64,000 nt of DNA from Parelaphostrongylus tenuis. Lineage: Eukaryota; Nematoda; Chromadorea; Rhabditida; Metastrongylidae. The notes beneath the pieces were generated by a model, which was given only the letters and a program-made list of their open reading frames with translations, had not been told where the DNA came from and did no database searches. This document shows positions 24,701-31,790 of the stretch, in pieces (the stretch's first letter is position 1; every line of letters starts with the position of its first letter). The stretch covers positions 124,001 through 188,000 of the forward strand of contig JAHQIW010003679.1 in NCBI GenBank assembly GCA_019055375.1, written 5' to 3'. A program made the position numbers and the translations under genes.

Positions 24701-24910
24701 GTGATAGCAGAGAGAGCCCACTTCTTGAAATGAGCAGATACGATAATGTTCCTTCTGGTGAATAGTTGTTATCACAATATTATTTTTCGTTTCTTGTCGG
24801 CATTCTCATATAATCCTATTTTTCCAGTTCATAGAGATCGCCTCATCTCGCGCCCATTGTCAAATTCGGTGACGTTCTATGATGAGAAGAAACGAAGCAA
24901 ATTTTTCTAG
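4506..24910 (+). CDS. RhoGAP-domain protein gene, 3' part (seven exons seen)
   Basis: Exons are 4506-4613, 4685-4821, 4955 to about 5118, 10071-10330, 10622-10713, 24612-24757 and 24828-24910. The first two encode the C-terminal half of a RhoGAP domain, which activates GTP hydrolysis on Rho-family GTPases. They carry [25 protein letters not shown] and [11 protein letters not shown]. The arginine finger lies upstream and is not seen. The later exons encode a Ser/Arg-rich tail, which suits CdGAP/RICS-like proteins, but orthology is inferred. Phases fit at every junction except 4955-5118 to 10071, where the donor is uncertain. Exon 10622-10713 ends in phase 2 and 24612 supplies the missing base, so a 13.9 kb intron is implied. 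Extra exons inside it cannot be excluded. Introns hold RTE, Penelope, SINE, foldback and mariner relics. The 5' end is not identified. Confidence 0.65.
4685..4821 (+). CDS. RhoGAP exon b
   Basis: The acceptor ATTGCAG is followed by a C that completes the Arg codon left by the previous exon. The frame reads [20 protein letters not shown] and then [14 protein letters not shown], which fits the last helices of the GAP domain. The donor is G|GTGTTCG at 4822. Confidence 0.75.
4955..5118 (+). CDS. RhoGAP exon c (3' boundary uncertain)
   Basis: The acceptor TTTTTTGCTAG and phase fit the previous exon. The frame stays open to a TAG at 5116-5118. To join exon 10071, which needs two bases, a phase-1 donor must be used. 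Candidates are GTAACC after 4966, GTAACT after 4972 and GTTTCG after 4990. The true end may lie at any of these, so the given end is a maximum. Confidence 0.4.
5315..5562 (+). repeat. SINE-A copy 1
   Basis: The copy has the tRNA-like head GAGCGTGTGTGGCGCAGTG and a box-B-like GGTTCGATCTC, followed by the shared body (CTCACCAAGCCATCCATTCC, then AGCAGCACTGAC). The anticodon region is changed relative to other copies. The terminal GATCAACGCCGAGAGC part is missing, so it is 3' truncated. It lies in an intron of the RhoGAP gene. Confidence 0.75.
5713..7870 (-). pseudogene. RTE-type LINE copy B, heavily decayed
   Basis: This is a minus-strand copy spanning most of the element. Landmarks shared with the full copy, in coordinate order, are the C-terminal domain (5713-5835), RT motif A (CTTCAAATCGATGAAAGTGA near 6450), the block ending CTCCCTTTTGAAC near 6690, the EN-RT linker (6960-7050), GGAGGTGATGCTCTGATTCC near 7251, and the endonuclease (7345-7870). 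Frames are broken throughout, and it is more diverged than copies A and E, so it is older. It lies in an intron of the RhoGAP gene. Confidence 0.7.
7871..8784. other. Unassigned intronic sequence
   Basis: No exon, repeat family or RNA gene can be supported between the decayed RTE copy and the foldback element. If the RhoGAP gene has further exons between 5118 and 10071, this is one place to look. Confidence 0.3.
8785..9585. mobile_element. Foldback element FB-3
   Basis: This near-palindrome has a left arm containing GTGTTAGTATACATTCGAAAG and a right arm containing the diverged complement near 9535-9580 (GGCACTCTTATGAAGC). Its interior matches FB-4 at 33640-34275, including CGTGTAGAGGAGATCTTCGA near 8976. 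The right arm carries TACAGCGTTGGAATC, which is shared with FB-1. No transposase frame is present, so it looks non-autonomous. It lies in an intron of the RhoGAP gene. Confidence 0.55.
10071..10330 (+). CDS. RhoGAP gene exon d, Ser/Arg-rich tail
   Basis: The acceptor is CGCTTCGCAG and the donor is CAG|GTGAGTAAG. The 86 codons are rich in Ser and Arg (for example [20 protein letters not shown] and [20 protein letters not shown]). Such low-complexity basic stretches are common in regulatory tails of large RhoGAPs, but no domain is recognised. A perfect 10-bp inverted repeat, GCCTTCGACC with GGTCGAAGGC near 10211-10231, lies within the coding sequence. Assignment to the upstream GAP exons depends on an unseen junction. 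Confidence 0.65.
10622..10713 (+). CDS. RhoGAP gene exon e
   Basis: The acceptor is CTTGTTTTAG and the donor is AATAG|GTAAGT, both close to nematode consensus. The frame continues in phase 0 from exon d with [20 protein letters not shown] and ends in phase 2. Confidence 0.7.
10714..11037. other. Start of the 13.9 kb intron, no element recognised
   Basis: The sequence is A/T-rich, and no repeat or coding signal can be assigned before the microsatellite. Confidence 0.3.
11038..11279. repeat. (TA)n / (TATG)n microsatellite
   Basis: About 240 bp of alternating purine-pyrimidine, mainly TA with TG and TATG variants. The long Tyr/Ile ORFs on both strands are by-products of the repeat. Confidence 0.95.
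11280..11460 (+). repeat. Possible third tRNA-headed SINE
   Basis: The segment begins GACGCCGTGACCGAGTGGC, which looks like a tRNA-Ser/Leu head with box A, and has a weak box-B-like GAGCTCGACCCC 49 bp later. It lies between two microsatellites. No second full copy was found in the window, so the call is tentative. Confidence 0.3.
11536..11579. repeat. (TA)n microsatellite
   Basis: A run of TA units immediately borders the 3' end of the Penelope-like element. Confidence 0.9.
11590..12850 (-). pseudogene. Penelope-like element (PLE), 3' part: RT and GIY-YIG
   Basis: Read on the minus strand from 12850, the frame [19 protein letters not shown] contains the RT catalytic motif (YNDD). After frame breaks near 12620-12700, a 190-codon open frame at 12350-11778 carries [20 protein letters not shown], the hallmark of the GIY-YIG endonuclease of Penelope-like elements. 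Its C-terminal part [11 protein letters not shown] resembles the phrase encoded by the hammerhead-bearing repeats at 45397 and 47829. The N-terminal RT part is absent, ending at a TA microsatellite near 12853, and a poly-G run at 12610-12621 marks further damage. It lies in the large RhoGAP intron. Confidence 0.75.
12853..12905. repeat. (TA)n / (TATG)n microsatellite
   Basis: A short alternating repeat between the PLE fragment and SINE-A copy 2. Confidence 0.85.
12919..13206 (+). repeat. SINE-A copy 2, full length
   Basis: This is a well-preserved copy. The head is GAGCGCATGTGGCGCAG with box A (TGGCGCAGTTA), the tRNA-like centre is TGCTCTGCGTCGCACACGAG, and box B is GGTTCGATCTC. The body contains ACTGACTCGGTTCAGCGG, and the 3' end is GATCAGCGCCGAGAGC followed by TTCATCCTTTTT. 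It lies between two TA microsatellites and has no poly-A tail. Confidence 0.85.
13204..13368. repeat. (TAAA)n then (TA)n microsatellite
   Basis: Units of TAAA and TAAATA grade into about 60 bp of pure TA directly after the SINE-A 3' end. The repeat may have grown from the SINE tail. Confidence 0.9.
13530..13980 (-). pseudogene. RTE-type LINE copy C, 3' end
   Basis: This is a minus-strand, 5'-truncated copy. It encodes the C-terminal region after the RT, with the reverse complement of a [12 protein letters not shown] block near 13790-13810 and of the block ending in ACTCTTGCACGTGATAG near 13610. The 3' end borders the CACCTGTACCACC tract, the complement of the family's (CAGGTGA)n tail. The frame is interrupted near 13680 and 13850. 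Confidence 0.75.
13981..14650. other. Unassigned intronic sequence
   Basis: A/T-rich, with no recognised element or coding signal. Confidence 0.3.
14651..14900 (+). repeat. SINE-A copy 3
   Basis: The head GAGCACATGTGGGAGCAGTG, centre TTGCATCGCACACGAGG and body AGCAGCAGTGGCTC are recognisable. Box B is degraded and the 3' end fades after ATGACGCATCC. Confidence 0.7.
15091..15632 (+). pseudogene. RTE-type LINE copy D, 3' end
   Basis: A 5'-truncated sense copy of the C-terminal domain and 3' end. It is collinear with 44435-44976, with GAACGTTTGAGAGCATCAAA, then ATTGAACGCGCAGTCGAACG, then TGGACACGTGATGCGCTTCA. It lacks about 50 bp near 15190 present in copy E, but keeps about 80 bp near 15390-15470 that copy E has lost. 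It ends with a CAGGTGATC tail. Stops at 15353-15355 and elsewhere make it non-coding. Confidence 0.8.
15633..16370. other. Unassigned intronic sequence
   Basis: No recognised element. A GC-richer patch at 16000-16250 shares weak phrases (CAGGTG followed by GTTGATTT-like words) with 20930-21010, but too little for a repeat call. Confidence 0.25.
16371..16650 (-). repeat. SINE-A copy 4
   Basis: A minus-strand copy starting with the complement of the tail (AAGGATAAAGCTCTCGGCG) and ending with the complement of the tRNA-like head (GTGTGCGACGCAGAGCACC, then CACATGCTCTC). It is nearly full length. Confidence 0.8.
16651..18136. other. Unassigned intronic sequence
   Basis: Mostly A/T-rich. A GC-rich island at 17490-17690 contains GATTACTGGTTCAATACCCC, which resembles a box B, but no matching box A or full cloverleaf could be built. 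Confidence 0.25.
18137..18445. repeat. Inverted pair of SINE-B-like units
   Basis: Left arm 18137-18203 and right arm 18378-18445 are inverted copies of about 65 bp that include CCCAATGATGATGTA, CAAAAACGCTTGCGTCAGCC and GGGATTTGAACCCAG. The left unit, read on the minus strand, is tRNA-like: GCGTC pairs with GACGC, box A is TGGTGCAACGG, and box B is GGGTTCAAATCCC. A second short inverted repeat, ATATCTGTCAACA with TGTTGACAGATAT, lies inside. The right unit lacks the tRNA 5' half. Confidence 0.65.
18446..19107. other. Unassigned intronic sequence
   Basis: No gene or clear element. Short phrases related to the foldback family occur near 18770-18890. Confidence 0.25.
19108..19805. mobile_element. 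Foldback element FB-6
   Basis: The left arm starts GGTACTTTCCTGTTATAAGG, matching the FB-1 arm start. The right arm ends near 19740-19800 with GAGATTTGAGCTTTAG and GTCCAGCGAAAT. A 30-bp direct repeat (CCTGTTATA followed by GGCGACAAA) is present at 19126 and 19168. No coding frame is seen. It lies in the large RhoGAP intron. Confidence 0.45.
20345..20641 (-). repeat. SINE-A copy 5
   Basis: A minus-strand copy. The tail complement (CTTTCGGCGTTCATCAATCC), body (CACTGCTGCTTATCC) and head complement (TGTGTGCGACGCAGAGCACC, then GCGTGCGCTC) are clear. Confidence 0.8.
20642..21660. other. Unassigned intronic sequence
   Basis: No element recognised. A segment at 21320-21480 resembles 16975-17100 (GTGTGGATAAATG-like words), suggesting an old dispersed repeat. 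Confidence 0.25.
21661..21756. repeat. (TA)n / (TATG)n microsatellite
   Basis: About 95 bp of TA with TG and CACA variants. Overlapping ORFs on both strands are repeat artefacts. Confidence 0.95.
21757..22629. other. Unassigned intronic sequence
   Basis: No gene or repeat family can be supported. Confidence 0.25.
22630..22990 (-). pseudogene. mariner-like transposase C-terminal relic 1
   Basis: The minus-strand frame reads [18 protein letters not shown], then [13 protein letters not shown], then FDCKPKEW. These match the end of a mariner transposase, including the QQDN.RPHTA block, the LPHP.YSPD block and the KPKEW block. The catalytic Asp of the first block is replaced by Tyr, and a stop follows KPKEW, so it is inactive. 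Upstream catalytic and DNA-binding parts are not found. Confidence 0.65.
22991..23975. other. Unassigned intronic sequence
   Basis: Possible leftovers of mariner elements on either side, but no motif can be read with confidence. Confidence 0.25.
23976..24285 (-). pseudogene. mariner-like transposase C-terminal relic 2
   Basis: The minus-strand frame reads [18 protein letters not shown], then [14 protein letters not shown], matching the second catalytic block and following strand of mariner transposases. The third-Asp motif DYHLF is present, but in another frame near 24060. The sequence differs clearly from relic 1, so it is a separate lineage. Confidence 0.65.
24612..24757 (+). CDS. RhoGAP gene exon f
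   Basis: The acceptor is GATTTCAG and the donor is G|GTGAATAG. Its first base completes a Ser codon with exon e. The frame reads [20 protein letters not shown] and then [13 protein letters not shown]. An unspliced reading stops two codons past the donor, which supports splicing. Confidence 0.65.
24828..24910 (+). CDS. RhoGAP gene terminal exon g
   Basis: The acceptor TTTTTCCAG and phase match exon f. The frame reads [20 protein letters not shown] and ends at TAG 24908-24910. No AATAAA was found close downstream. Confidence 0.65.
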
Positions 24911-26382
24911 CTATGACTTGTTTTTTATGCCATAATATTTTTGTTACATAGTTGTCGATATCAAACCTATACTTTGTTAAATCTTTGCGAAAGTAATCGG
25001 GTTTCGGATAGCCACTTTTGAATTTTATAACTAATCTTATGCACAGACCTATTAATTAGACCAAGAGTTGCCAGAATATGCGATTTCACTGGGGAAAGTA
25101 AGTGTACATTTGCTTCGCTGGGAAGTAAGATTGAAGTTCTCAAGGTGTCAATTTCTGAAAGCGTTTAAATATCACCGTTATAAAGTTTGGCGTAGGCATC
25201 TTTTGTGCATCAAGAGAACGATTTCTAGTCCACACTGTGATATATGATAGAATACGGATTCCATAACATAGCTGACATGTGGCTCGACAGATGTGTCGAG
25301 ACAACTCCTAGATATTTTCCGTCGTATGATTTGCACCAAAAGGCAGTTAAGGCAACATTTTGCGGGTAACAAAGTGGAAAAATTTGTTCAGAGATTTTTA
25401 GAGTTTTACAGAGACAAAAGATCGTAAACCTTTTATGGGCAAGAAAAAATAGCGAATTTAATGACGCTGATTGTTCTTAATAGCTTTTAATCCGGAAGTG
25501 GTCATGATGGTTTTAAGATTGAAGATCCAAAACCGTGATTATTGAAATTGCTACTAACCAGTTCCAAATCGGATTTTTGAAGAAACTGTTAGTTTGTTGC
25601 TCAAAAAACGTTAACTTAATTCGCATCAAAATCTCTCTACTCTTATAAATATTCTACGGCTCTAAGAATTATCGTATACTAACCATGATCTGAAGGTTCC
25701 AGTTTCAGAAAACAAAAGCCACTCTTCGAAGGATAACTTGCATCTACGTATTCTGGCTAACCACTGGAAAAAGTACTTTTTTACACAATGCGAACCTTTA
25801 GTCTCTCACTCTAGATACGTACACCAGCAGAATTCGAAATTATAGTCTTTTTTACCACGTGTCCGACATCGCATGTGTCATACTATATAGATCTCCACAG
25901 TTCTTGCATTCGATTCAGTGTACCATCCCAACCGTTCAGGAGGGAGGTTAATCGATCTTTGCTCTAATCCGGGCGTTGCTTGAGGATTACTCCGTCTTCC
26001 TAGAGATTGTTAATTGTTGGTCATGTCGATTCTCCACTCAACTCTGAATTAACCAGGCTAGAGTGTTTCGTCATGTATTAGACGAAGTAGTCTTTGTTTT
26101 AGATAAGTCTGATACAATTTTCCCGAAGCCGATTAGACGAGAAGTTTGGTAGGACTTGTGTGAGGTCCAAAGTCGGTTGAGCATCCGGGTAGTGATCGGT
26201 CTACTACCTTACACTACCTTATTTAAATCATAATTTACAAATGGGAAGCGTGGGTAGATATACGTGATACGTAAGGAAATGCCGTCTAAGCTGAAGTGTA
26301 CGAGGGACACTCAGTGTTTGCAGAGATTTAAACAGTGAAATTCTATGCAGGGAAATAGTATATTGTTTTCCATATTACATGA
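24911..26382. other. Intergenic sequence
   Basis: The region between the RhoGAP stop and SINE-A copy 6. It should include the RhoGAP 3' UTR. No other gene or element was recognised. Confidence 0.3.
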
Positions 26383-26681
26383 CTTCGCGTTCGGCGCAGT
26401 GGTTGTAAGTGCTCTTTGACACACATAATCAATCAATTGATGGCCGACGGTTCGACCCCGCCCTCAAGGCTCACAAAGCCCTCCATGGCCCCGGGGCTGG
26501 TCATTTGGTGCCAGACTTGTCTAGGAGGATAGCAGCACAACTGATTGCATCGATAGGCCACTGTGAGTGGTTGTAAAGGCCGGATATGCATTGAATCACC
26601 TTAGAAGATTTTAAAACTTTGAAGGCGAATGCATGGCGTTATACCCTGGAGCTCGATCAACACCGGGGACTTTATCCTTTC
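26383..26681 (+). repeat. SINE-A copy 6, variant
   Basis: The head CGGCGCAGTGGTTGTAAG and body CTCACAAAGCCCTCCATGG are clear. The tRNA-like centre carries about 25 extra bases (AATCAATCAATTGATGG) before box B (GGTTCGACCCC). The tail is GATCAACACCGGGGAC, then TTTATCCTTT. Confidence 0.75.
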
Positions 26682-28037
26682 ATGGTTAATTTTTCGCATA
26701 CATTTGAAAGTATATCGAAGAATGCAGCTTTTTCCCCTATTCTAATGAGAAGGATGTCTTCTAGAAAGTAGAAACTTGGGTAGCCGATAATTTAAACGTA
26801 TTAGTTGCAACATTTGCAACATCTAAAGTCCTATTAATGAAGAAGTAATCTGCGAATACCAGTTTTATGTAACAATGCTGCTCTGTTCCGCTCGCTCAAG
26901 AAGACATGTTAGAGAATTTCGCTTTTTATGTCGTCACATTTGTTTGTGACGTCATTATAAATAAAATAGCCACATATGAGTCAACGCGATGTGTTGTGGC
27001 ATAGGCTTGCTCGTAGATGAAAATCTGTGTGCAAATGTTGAACAGGTGATACCGCTGAGGGATAAATCAGTTGTTGCTCATCGCAATTTGAGATCTCCAT
27101 CCTCGATCCCAATTACGGTACTATCGTGATATAGACTAGACTACCTTCGATACTTCTAGTATACCTACTTTGAAATTCCTTTAGTGTGCGCCGACTAATA
27201 GCGACCGCAGCATTATGTGCTGTTCGGAGAAAAAACAAAGTGCTAAAACCCTGAACCGACTTCTTTCATCCTCAGCACTGATTGATTTATATATAACAAT
27301 ATTATCAAAGGGCAGTCAGTCAACAATCGTTCGCAGTAAAAAAAAGCATGGGTGAAGTTACTTTGTAATGCACTGCTCCACTCCACTGCAATCTATCGTT
27401 TGCAATTATGACGGCCCAAATCGTAGGAATCAACTGTGGACATTCGATTAGAAACATTTTGGTTCTGAAGTCGAAGGCGCGAAAGAATTAGTCTGCGAGA
27501 AGCAATTATGATATATTCAACCCGTAACGTACAGTAGTACACTGTAGTGGACGCCGACACAGCAATTGTGGCATATCAAAGCCGATTTCAAGCCCTTTAA
27601 GTCCTCTCAAGCTTGTTTCTATTCTATGCTCCCAAGCATGAAACGATAATCTCAAGAAACCACTTTACAGTGTCGAAGCGGATTTGTTATTTGCGAGCCA
27701 ATACATATTTTAATGCCACGCTATGACTGAACCGCACGTATGCGCTAAACATGCGAAGAAATCAACGATTTTCGATATAAAAACAAAGGGAGAGAGGAAA
27801 GCTGAGCAAGAACAGCACAATATGGAAATTATTCTACTTATGATCAGTGATTTTGAATGAGTTAATTGAACACAAAGACTACGAAATTTTTAGTGGAAAC
27901 TGATCATTGTTAATGAAACGATAACTTGTAAAACTGTAACTGTAACTTGATTATATGAAACTAATGAAACGATTGGTTGCTGTGGCTACGACAGGGTTAT
28001 ATCGAAGAAAGAACGGTGGGAAGGTGGTGGCCTCGGG
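26682..28037. other. Intergenic sequence
   Basis: No recognised gene or repeat family. Confidence 0.3.
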
Positions 28038-28125
28038 TCATGTAGTGGGATCCCGCGTTTCCGATGTTGGCGAAATGCAGGCTCAACTCCAGTCTGAGGT
28101 CATATTTTTGCTTACCACTCAATTC
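28038..28125 (+). repeat. SINE-B copy, degraded
   Basis: GGCCTCGGGTCATGTAGTGG at the start, AACTCCAGTCTGAGGTC at the end and the following TTTTTGCTTACCACTCAATT match the SINE-B unit and its flank. Box A and box B are both damaged. Confidence 0.5.
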
Positions 28126-28151
28126 TTCAAAGTGTATAATTGGACAATCAT

Positions 28152-28496
28152 AAAGAATAAAGCTCTTGGCGTTGATCAATCCCTAAAGTATTCGCTTCAT
28201 TTTACTTTTTACTTGCTAGAGTATTTCTTCCCTTTCAGTTTTTGTCTTCGTTTGAGGTGGTTGAACATATTTAACCCTTTGCAAAGATTCGCGGTGACCC
28301 TCACGCTGTATCGAGTCAGTGCTGCTTATCCTCCCAGATAAGTTTTCGACTAATTTGGTGAGAATTCACCGACTGCAGAGAGATGGATGACTTGGTGAGC
28401 CATGAGCGAGAGATCTGAAGGCAGATTAAATGAAATCGAACCATCGACCTCGTATGCGGCGCAGAGCACCTCCAACCACTGCGCCACAAGTGCTCT
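28152..28496 (-). repeat. SINE-A copy 7
   Basis: A minus-strand copy with tail complement (AAAGCTCTTGGCGTTGATC) and head complement (GCGGCGCAGAGCACCTCC, then CTGCGCCACAAGTGCTC). Two short internal insertions make it longer than usual. It lies 30 bp from the SINE-B copy. Confidence 0.8.
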
Positions 28497-28999
28497 TTGG
28501 AACATCGTAAAGCAATTAAAACGAGAAAATCTTGAGACGAAAATATTTGTTGGCTAGCTTTTGTTCTAAGTAGATAGGAAGAGGATGTTCTACGTGAAAT
28601 TGTTGGTCGAGGGGAGAAACTGTAATTTGTCTAGAAAGACGGTCCACTGAGTAAGGCACTTGTAAACTACATGTTTGCAGAATTAATCATTTAAAAGAGG
28701 CACACTTGAGAGTGAAGTTTGAGCAGCAGTACAAGTTTACAGTATTAAAACGTGATAACTTCTTCAGAAAAAAGCAGTGTTGAAACATTTTAATGGATGC
28801 AAACTACATAAGTAGTCAGTCACCTTAGAGGATTCTTCTCAAGGATTTAGGCTCTACTACAGCAGAACACTGTCTCCAACTTTAGCGTTCAGGTATAACA
28901 GATTAGACTTTTCTACATTATCCTTAATGGAATTTCCTAAATCATTCAACCCACAAATTATATTAATCCCAAAGATCTATCGCTTCATTATAGCTGAAG
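28497..28999. other. Intergenic sequence
   Basis: No recognised element. Confidence 0.3.
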
Positions 29000-29620
29000 C
29001 GTGTTTTTTGATGTCGGGCTGCAGTCTAAACAGCAACGTAACCACCTCCTACCTGGGCATCCCAACTTGAATAGGTGTCCGACGCACCAACTTGGAATCA
29101 CAGATAAGAGTATCGTGCTAGTAATCACCACCGTCCTGGGATCAACTAGTAGCACGATGGCAAATCTCCCTCTCATCCACAGGAGCCAGCGACTACCCGG
29201 TATGGTGACATCCTAAGAAAAGCCTGATCTCACGCTTGCCGGGAACAACAATGGTAACTCTACCAAAAATTCTGCCTCCGTACCCTGCAGACGAGTTCTC
29301 TCGATTACGACTTGAGGCGATCAGATGATTAATGTGAGGTGATCATATCTTAGGTACATCGAAACATCACTGGACACGAAGAAAACTAACACGCCCACGA
29401 CACGCTATGGAGACCGCTTCTTGCTTTGCAACTATGACACCAAAACAGTCTTCTCGAACGCCGACCTATGCGCTTTTCTTGCGTCTGCTGATCACTTCGA
29501 TTTCCATGCGATCAAGCGATGAAAAGCAGGAAAACTCATATCAGAATCAAATAACAGAACTCTCGTTAATCGTAGGAAAAGTTCTCGTTACGAAATCTTG
29601 GAGGCATCAGCTCTGCAATA
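29000..29620 (+). pseudogene. Second RTE-like LINE family, 5' end and endonuclease start
   Basis: A sense fragment whose frame near 29405-29600 reads YGDRFLLCNYDTKTVFSNAD, then ASADHFDFHAIKR, then NNRTLVNRR. This resembles the start of the APE-type endonuclease of another nematode RTE-like element family, distinct from copies A-F. A stop follows HAIKR where the catalytic Glu would lie. The upstream part at 29000-29400 is probably the 5' UTR. The element ends before the RT. Confidence 0.5.
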
Positions 29621-29739
29621 CACGCAATGTCTTCGATGTGGTCACTTCGTAAGAAATCTACCATTCTCTATCTGGTTATCCTCAGTCTCCAATTTATGCT
29701 CCAAAAGAAATTCAGGCTATTGTCAGAGAAACAGAAAAG

Positions 29740-30420
29740 GTCATAAAAATTCTTAAAAGTGTCTCCTTTGCCCTCTACACAGTTAGGAATTTTCTTAGGA
29801 CAATTCCAACGATGCTAGCAAACGCTTCCACCGTGGTTTTGTCCAAGCGAGCTTTAGAGCCACTTTGAGATGGTCTACGGTAGTGTAGCATGTAACCGAA
29901 TCTGTTCCCTCTAAAAGGGCCGTATGAAGTAATTTACTGGATTGAGATCGGTTAAGTTTGACGGCCAAATGTCCTTACTCTGAAAGCATGGAAACTCATG
30001 AAACTACACACATGACAACTATTGAGAGAGCCGAATGTGCAGGAGCCCAGTGGTGCCGATGCGCAAATCCATTGCCGCCAAAGTGTTGAGTAGTTCAAGG
30101 CTCCATCCAATACTCCCCGTAAAATGTGCAGCTAATAGCTTAGTAGCGTCGATTTTGAAGTATCCCATGGTTTTTGCTAGTACGATTTTCTGCTGACCTT
30201 TCTTGAGAAACTGACATCATTATGGCGATTATGGAACGGTGCGACCGTAAATATCTTCTCGAAGCACCTTCAACAAACGAGCACTATTCTGAACGAAGCA
30301 CTCACAGTGCAGCGATGCTTTTTGAAAGGACTGCTACCAGTCGCTGCTGATACGTCACACAGGTCATAGAAGCAAAGAGTTAACTTTTTAACGTTTGTGT
30401 GCAGATCTTTTAGATTTGAC
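29740..30420 (-). pseudogene. Tc1/mariner-superfamily transposase relic 3
   Basis: Minus-strand frames read EKIFTVAPFHNRHND, then APAHSA, then KDIWPSN with DLNPVNYF, then VDHLKVALKLAW. These fit, in order, the first catalytic block, the second block and the SPDLNP..Y block of mariner-type transposases common in nematodes. In the second block the residue at the catalytic Asp is Trp. Multiple stops and frame changes show it is dead. Confidence 0.6.
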
Positions 30421-31587
30421 ACTTCGAAATTTTCTATAACACCTAAAATAAGCGTTGAAATATATCTTGTAGTGGGTTGTGAGATGACTCGCTTTTAATC
30501 AATTACTACTTTGAAGAATGCGTATGCATTTTGAAGAAGTCATGCGAATATCAAAATGCAGAAAACAACATAGTAATCCTTACATTGAACTACAATTATA
30601 TTAAAAAGTACAAAAGAATAAGTACAGTCGTCTGTAAAACACAATTTTAAGCTTTCTGAAAACAAAATAGCCATGAGCTTCTAGGAACCAAATAGCAATT
30701 CGAACGTCGTCCTCCACCGTGTGGGACGCTTAAGGCTAAACAGTCAAAAGGAATTTTGTTAGGGATATTTGTAGGCTCGAAGCCACACCAGATTCCAATT
30801 TTTTCTTATATCACAGCATCTGTTTGATTATAATTTTGATGTCTTCCATTCCTGCTGCGGAAAGTGCTGTTTTTTCCATATCGACTACACTTCAATGATA
30901 AACTTTTTTTTGTTTTTTTCTTATTCCTTCTAGACACTTATTTGCTTTGTGATATTATAAATCATGTCTTAACAACAGCTGTATGATCATTTAATCAAGA
31001 GAAGTAATGCAGATGATCATGCAGTTTTCGTGTCGCTCCTGAATAAGTTTGGTTTGGCTCTGAATTTTTTTTTAACCCAATTTGACCGAATTTCCATGGT
31101 TCTTTACGGCTTTGCTATCAGAACATACTCAATATACTAATTTTAAGTCTTACATCTTAAATTTATTACTCAATCTAAAATGTAGTATGGTGTCGAGTCA
31201 GTCATCTTTTGTATTTTTAAACGAGACTGGAACGATGACCTCCTAAAGAGTGTGTGATTTTTCGAAATTATGCATAATAAGATGTCTTTTACGCAAAAAA
31301 CAGCGCTTAGTCATAGCTTCTTAGATAGTTTTGAATGGAAAAGGAACTCCGAACGAATTAAAATGACGATCTCCGAGGAGAAATCCCTTCCAGATACTTT
31401 ATCGAATCGTTAGTATACGTATACATTCCAGGGTCTCTTCAGAATTACATGTTGACCTAGTTCACCGCTCACAATCAAACGGAAACGCGGTTGTGCATCT
31501 GATCTCTCTAACTCACTTCTTGGCGAACTCGCTTATATTGTGCATTTACATGTCTTCACTAATTCAAAGTATCCATCCATGCATCCA
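30421..31587. other. Intergenic sequence
   Basis: A/T-rich, with no recognised gene or element. Confidence 0.3.
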
Positions 31588-31790
31588 TAGAGGATAAAGG
31601 ACTAAGCTCTTGGTATTGATCCTTGACTTATCACTGTAAAAGATAGATGCTGCTATCCTGCCAGATAATTTTGGTGTAGATTCGTAAACCGGGTAGGGAA
31701 GAAAAGCTTGGCAACCCAAGGACAGCAATCCAGGTACTGACTACGTACCTGTCGGAGTTCACCTTCAACCACTTCGCCGCACGCGCTTTA
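31588..31790 (-). repeat. SINE-A copy 8, degraded
   Basis: The tail complement AGGATAAAGGACTAAGCTCT, body (CTGCTATCCTGCCAGATAA) and head complement (CAACCACTTCGCCGCACGCG) remain. About 80 bp of the body is missing. Confidence 0.65.
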
